From Citrus sinensis (taxonomy: Eukaryota > Streptophyta > Magnoliopsida > Sapindales > Rutaceae), in contig NC_068562.1 of assembly GCF_022201045.2 (NCBI RefSeq), positions 7,422,001-7,486,000 of the forward strand: DNA of 64,000 bases, in the 5' to 3' direction. Position numbers and translations under genes: made by a program. Shown in pieces: positions 59,352-64,000 of the stretch (within the stretch, counting starts at the first letter, position 1; every line of letters begins with the position of its first letter). The notes under the pieces were generated by a model, which ran no database searches, was not told the DNA's origin, and was given only the letters and a program-made list of their open reading frames with translations.

Positions 59352-59359
59352 ATTTATAG
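59352..59359 (-). promoter_or_regulatory. TATA box of CYP92A gene C
   Basis: CTATAAAT on the minus strand, about 80-90 bp before the start, in the same context as gene B. Confidence 0.6.
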
Positions 59360-61132
59360 TAAGAGAGTGACCAACACAAGTCTTTGAGATTTCGATATTT
59401 TTATTGACCAGCCTTATTTTCATTGGCGTTATTCATGCTGCCTTGGTATTGTGTTTGGTGGGTGATGATGCGATACACGTTTGTTTTTCTACCCTTCCAA
59501 ATTTTTGGTGGCTTAATTTACATACCAAGAAGTACATGTAAATGAACGTTTTTCTAAGAGGGACGGGTCCAAGGACTTTACGAAAGTTTCCTTGAAACCG
59601 TCTTATAATTACAGAGTGCTGATTTGGCTTTGCAATTTGCTGATTTCTTCTTGACCAGGAGACTTCAGAAATCACCGAGAAATTAAGTGAAAAATACATG
59701 TATCTATCTATGTCCATTGGCGCAATTATTTAAATGGATATATTGTATTTTCCCATAGAGTTTCACACGATTTGTTTTCAAAGATTCAACAACCAACAAA
59801 CTTGTTTTAAATTGCTGGTATTTAAGAAAGTGAAAGAAAATTAAGTTAGCAATGTCGTGAAGTTGCTATATCTACCATGAAAGTTTCACACGATTTGTTT
59901 CTTTTTGTTTATCATGAATGTCTTGGAAAGTATGCGTTACACGATGCAGGAAAGGACGTGTCCGAGTGGGAATGACTTGACTTTTGACTCAACTTTTTTA
60001 AAGAAAATTTATTATTGCCTCTCGCTTTCTCAGCAAGTTTGCGAGGAACGTAGCTTTAAGAATGATTGAATTTTTTAATATTTGACCCGGGTCAATGCAG
60101 CCGGTGGCTCAATATGTCAGTGGTTACTGGTTTGTGTTTCATCCTTTACTCGGTGTTTGTTGCGAAATATTGTGTTTACATTGATTTTTTTTACTTTTAT
60201 TTTTATTTTCCTTCTCAACAAACTAATAATAAATTTCATCTTAACTAACACAACAATATAATATCAAGCATGCATCGCCAATTGATAGTCAAGGTTTTAA
60301 TGACTTTAAAAGGAGGGGAAAAAAAACTGCACTTATAACAATATTTCAATTGAGGATTCATTGATAAATATGTAGGTAGTATGAACACAATAAATCATAA
60401 GAGTTCCGCACTCGCAACTTTTTAGTCTCTTCGCATAATCCTCCGCAATCTCGGTCGGCTCTTTTGGTTGACATAGTGGTGAATATGCTGAAATTAACCT
60501 TCTATGGCCACAAATCCTTCAAATTTGAGCTTTTGAAACTTTTTATTTAAAAAAAAAAGATACTTCATTTAACCATAACTTAACAAAAATATCATAACCA
60601 CAATATTTCCATGTTGGGGTGGAAGAAAATCATCATATATTTTAATTATTTGGACGTCTAACTTCTCAAATAATAGTAGGACAAAAAAAATATTGTTAAA
60701 ATTAAAAGAAAAATATTAGAAGTGATAAGTCTCCTAAGAAGCTCTATCCCACTTAATAACATGAGAAAGCAGCATTTAGTGGCTTGCAAGGATCAAATTA
60801 CTATAGATTAAATTTTGGATCTATAAAAATTAAGCTAGTGCCCTCATTAGTGTCCTCAACACCGTTGACGGCACTAGCTCACTATTAAATAATAAGCTTA
60901 AATAGAAACTGGTGAGAACTTAGACTTTAATATTGACACGAGTTTAACTGAATTTTTTGAAGTAACGTGATTGATATTTATTAGATAATAAATAATAAGT
61001 AAATTTTAAGCGTTTATTATTATAAATATATCTATAGCACAATATTATAAAAGAAATAAACAATCATTCTAGTCATAATACTTTCAAGATAAAGGGCCAT
61101 CTAATATGTCAAGCTTTTCCATGATCAATTAT

Positions 61133-61475
61133 AGTGAGAAAACAGCTTGTTTGGTAACTAAGAAAGTATTGAAAGAAAATGTAATGATTCTGAGAAATTG
61201 CTTTTATTCCAATTAATCGAATACAGAGTAAATGTACAAAGTTTCTTTATATACTAACGTATCTACATAGCTGATATTAGCTAAACTAATTCAACCAGCT
61301 AATCATGCTTAACAGCTTATTATAACTAACTAAAAACTAATATTCACGTGTACAAGAAATGATGTAACCACCAGGTGCTAGCTGGCATGCCAAGTCATCA
61401 ACTTGTAACCGTGAGCTGCAGCTGTTACAATCCTCTGCTTTGCTGACTATCTGGCTCACATGAGCTTCCTTAACA
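61133..61475 (-). mobile_element. Solo LTR (343 bp)
   Basis: Read on the minus strand it starts TGTTAAGGAAGCTCATG and ends GCTGTTTTCTCACT; the last two bases depart from the usual CA. ATTAT is duplicated on both sides (61128-61132, 61476-61480). A TATATAAAG box and GGAATAAAAGC lie in the expected LTR order. The paralogous place near 44722 in unit 1 is uninterrupted (GATCAATTATTAAATATTTT), which proves insertion after, or outside, the duplication. Confidence 0.82.
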
Positions 61476-61660
61476 ATTATTAAATATTTTAGTACAGAGA
61501 ATCGATTTCGGTCCAAAAAGGAACAGTTCTGTCGAACACATGAATCACACATAATGAGCCGATTCACTGGCACGTACAAAGTGACATCATCTAACAGTTA
61601 GTGATCAAGATGAAAGTATAATAATGTTATAATTTGGTCATATAAAGCAAAGACCATTAA

Positions 61661-61921
61661 GAAGTAAAAAGTCTACTTATTACACCACGAATTATATGAT
61701 ACGGTAACTACAAACATTATTCTTGTATACTCAATTGCATATACAATTCTAAGTTTAATGTGCTCTCAATGGCACATAATTACTTAGAATCTAGCTTGGT
61801 ACAAAATATTTGATTGGTATAATGACCATTAATAGCCGGCATCTCTACAGACTACAGATATCTAATATTTAAGTTATATACCAAAGTTGGTCAAACATGA
61901 CCATGTGAGCTCCCTTTGGGC
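61661..61921. other. Spacer downstream of the intact lipoxygenase
   Basis: AT-rich; contains the lipoxygenase 3' untranslated region. Nothing else is recognised. Confidence 0.4.
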
Positions 61922-64000
61922 TCATATTGATACACTATTTGGAACACCTTTGCATGTTACTCCAGGTTCCGAACTCGGTACCAGTAGCTCATATGGTAAA
62001 ACGCCGGCGCCGCACCGGTTCCTCCGGCTTGGATCACTGTTTCTTTTCTCGATTTCTTTTTCTATCCGTCTTATCTCCGCAGAAAATTCAAAAAATGCCT
62101 CGGTTATCTCACCATCGCCGGACCAAATCCACGGCTGTTGTCGTTCCCCGAGGTACTCCTCGTCCGGCGAATGTGTAGACAATGTGTCTACCACGGCCAT
62201 GTATTTGGTCGCTTGTAGTACGCTTGGCAATGCCAGCAGGAAATACTTGTGTGGTTCAGCTAAGAAACTGGTATACTCGGGGTCATTTTCGTCGGGTACT
62301 AATCTTCTCATTAGGGGAGGGCGATTGGGCACGTAACCACCATACGGGTACTGTCCAAAATTGAGTGCAGCGTGCTGTGCAGATGCGAGCCAGATGATCG
62401 TAGTTAGGATGGACACCAGATCATCACCGTTGATTAATGTGGGCCACCAGCTTTCGTGGCGAAGATCGGCATGGCCTGTGTTGATGGACTCAGCGTACCA
62501 TGATTGTAGCTCTTTGTCGTCACAAATTTGGCTTGAATTTGGGTAGTAATGGCTCACATAAGTGCGCACCCAATCCTCAATTGCTGACCAAATTAGAAGT
62601 CCGTCTGCTGCGTATGGGTAGTCCTCAATTAGCAACTTCAAACCATGTGGCTGTGTTGGGTCAGGTACTGCCATGCCTCTGCATAATGAAAAGAGAAACT
62701 TCTTTCAGATTAACTGATCACATTTTAATACACAAATATGAGCAAACATATGAACATGTCAATGAAGTAGTATAGATGCATGCCGCTACAAAGTTTTTCA
62801 AACTCAATATAAATATGTTCCGACTCACATAGGATAAACTAGGTAATTATTCAGTAGTGTTTACCTGCGGATGAGATCTGCGGGGAGGCCTTCCTTGTCA
62901 AACCGCCAATTTTTGTACGCGGCGGCGCTCATTTCCATGCAGTAGCGGCCAGGAGTGAAGCAAGACTCAATCACACCATCGGCATTGATTAAATTTTGCC
63001 TAGCTAGAGCATTAATCTCCAATGTGTATCTCATATGTGGATCCAAAAGCTTGTAAATTGGGTGCATTGCACTCAATTGTCTATGTGCTGCTAGAATAAA
63101 AGGCTCGATGCATGCATGCGTACGTAACCTATACAATCAAACATATCATTTCCATAATTTAGCCAACATAAAAATGGAAAACAAAATGCCATAATTTTGA
63201 TAAAAGCTGCGAGCAATCAAACCGATTTAATTTGCTTACCAATGGTTAACAAGTTGGTGCACCCCGGCATCGTTGGAGCAGACATGGGCCTTGGCAATCT
63301 GCCAAAGCCAATTGGAAGTGGCGTCGGCAGCAGGTGTGAGCACGCGCTTTGATCGGGAGCTCGGTCCGGACGGTGGGAGGCTGAGCTCGATGGCAATGGG
63401 CTTAAGAGTGCCAAGAGAATTCAAGAAAAATATTGTACGAGTTGCATATGCTTTTCTACCATCAAGTGCATTTATTCTGTCTAGAAATGGAAGGTAAATG
63501 TCATGGTGATCCAACACGTACAATTTATTCTCGTCCAAGGCCTGAAAAAGAAAATAATAAAATTGGCCCTTATCAGAATTTAATGTGACATGCCAATCGG
63601 AGATGAAATTAAGAGAGGATTAAAATTCAAATAGAATTTTTTTTATTAATTACCTGTTGTACGGACATGCCATCGAGTTGGCCTATGATGTGTTCTTCTT
63701 TCAATGCGGATTCTTGTGGACCGTAGATCTTGGGATCAAGATTGCTTACAGGTGGGAAAGCCTGAAGCCTTTCAATGCCGACCGGGTTAACTCCAGCTAA
63801 AGCTTGACGGGCAAATTCGTCATCTCGCAACCAGGCAAATTTATCCCCTGCAAATGTGGATCACATGCGTTGGTTTTGTGAAAGTGATCTTGGCTTTTCA
63901 TTAAAATAATAATTTTCATTCCATTACGAAAAAGAAAGGAAGTAAACAAATTCAAACCATCGTGCAATTATGCCCACATGTTAAATATGTGCAAGCTCAG
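61922..64000 (-). CDS. Lipoxygenase, LOX2-like (probable plastid 13-LOX), 3' part
   Basis: A non-haem iron dioxygenase that inserts oxygen into polyunsaturated fatty acids; 13-LOX products feed jasmonate and green-leaf-volatile synthesis. The visible exons are 63847-63654, 63541-63240, 63128-62865 and 62678-61922; the 5' half lies beyond the window. The exons join in frame with no lesion. Four of the five iron ligands are seen in motifs HWLRTH (two His) and [16 protein letters not shown] (His and Asn), and the fifth is the C-terminal Ile of GVPNSVSI. Other conserved stretches are [20 protein letters not shown] and DEEYLGER. The plastid 13-LOX assignment rests on general resemblance to LOX2 proteins; the transit peptide is outside the window. 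Same strand as CYP92A gene C, with 2.65 kb between the lipoxygenase stop and the gene C start codon. Confidence 0.93.

Larger units (their letters stand above)
56333..61660. repeat. Duplicated CYP92A block, copy in unit 2 (gene C)
   Basis: Collinear with 38713-44960. It lacks the MITEs, the LINE-like insertion and the triple promoter repeat of copy 1, and has its own solo LTR at 61133-61475. Confidence 0.85.

Noticed and set aside
61887-62336. 149-codon plus-strand frame over the last lipoxygenase exon
   Set aside because: Antisense shadow of the lipoxygenase; not open in the paralogous pseudogene region, which is truncated there.
1-64000. tRNA or rRNA genes
   Set aside because: No cloverleaf with A/B box pattern or rRNA-like sequence was noticed; the only tRNA-related sequence is the 12-bp retrotransposon primer-binding site. 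A tRNAscan-SE run would settle it.

Overview
This is a plant nuclear window: AT-rich intergenic DNA, genes with short GT-AG introns, plant-only families (HAK/KUP potassium transporter, RLCK kinase, MORF editing factor, CYP92A P450s, plant lipoxygenase), and many plant transposon types. The proteins and repeats look like a woody rosid such as Citrus. That species guess is inference from protein similarity; no marker locus is present.

Left part (1-24.6 kb), conserved single-copy genes. On the + strand lie the tRNA export receptor exportin-T/PAUSED (3290-9516, 13 coding exons, 989 aa) and an RLCK-VII-type cytoplasmic kinase (13141-14878, 5 exons, 449 aa). On the - strand lie a MORF7-like organellar RNA-editing factor (16920-18459, 4 exons, 188 aa) and a HAK5-type high-affinity K+ transporter (19354-22550, 8 exons, 802 aa). 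I rebuilt every exon from splice sites, and the frames close exactly.

Right part (24.6-64 kb), a repetitive region made by tandem segmental duplication. Unit 1 holds a non-genic block X (about 24.86-33.40 kb), CYP92A gene A (34004-36016), CYP92A gene B (39089-42525) and a broken lipoxygenase (46356-50260). Unit 2 holds a shorter copy of X (53.66-56.33 kb), fused directly to CYP92A gene C (56697-59270), then an apparently intact lipoxygenase whose 5' end runs off the window (61922-64000). B and C are very similar; A is more diverged. The unit therefore pairs a CYP92A mono-oxygenase with a plastid-type (LOX2-like) lipoxygenase.

The two copies of X act as filled and empty sites and allow insertions to be placed after, or outside, the duplication. 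Copy 1 alone carries (i) a Tourist-like MITE, (ii) an intronless cyclin CYCD6;1 retrocopy with a 20-bp target duplication and poly-A, itself carrying a solo LTR, and (iii) a very young 2.26-kb Ty3/gypsy element with apparently identical LTRs and a single 583-codon ORF that fuses gag and protease to the integrase zinc-binding region because the rest of pol is deleted. Lipoxygenase copy 1 carries a MULE-like element in an intron and is cut at its 5' side by a decayed chromovirus fragment. Unit 2 carries its own solo LTR at 61.1 kb.

I saw no tRNA, rRNA or CRISPR. The items most worth following up are the retrocopy, the fused-ORF gypsy element, the duplication architecture with its chimeric junction, and a private 3 x 30-bp promoter repeat (W-box core plus palindrome) upstream of CYP92A gene B.
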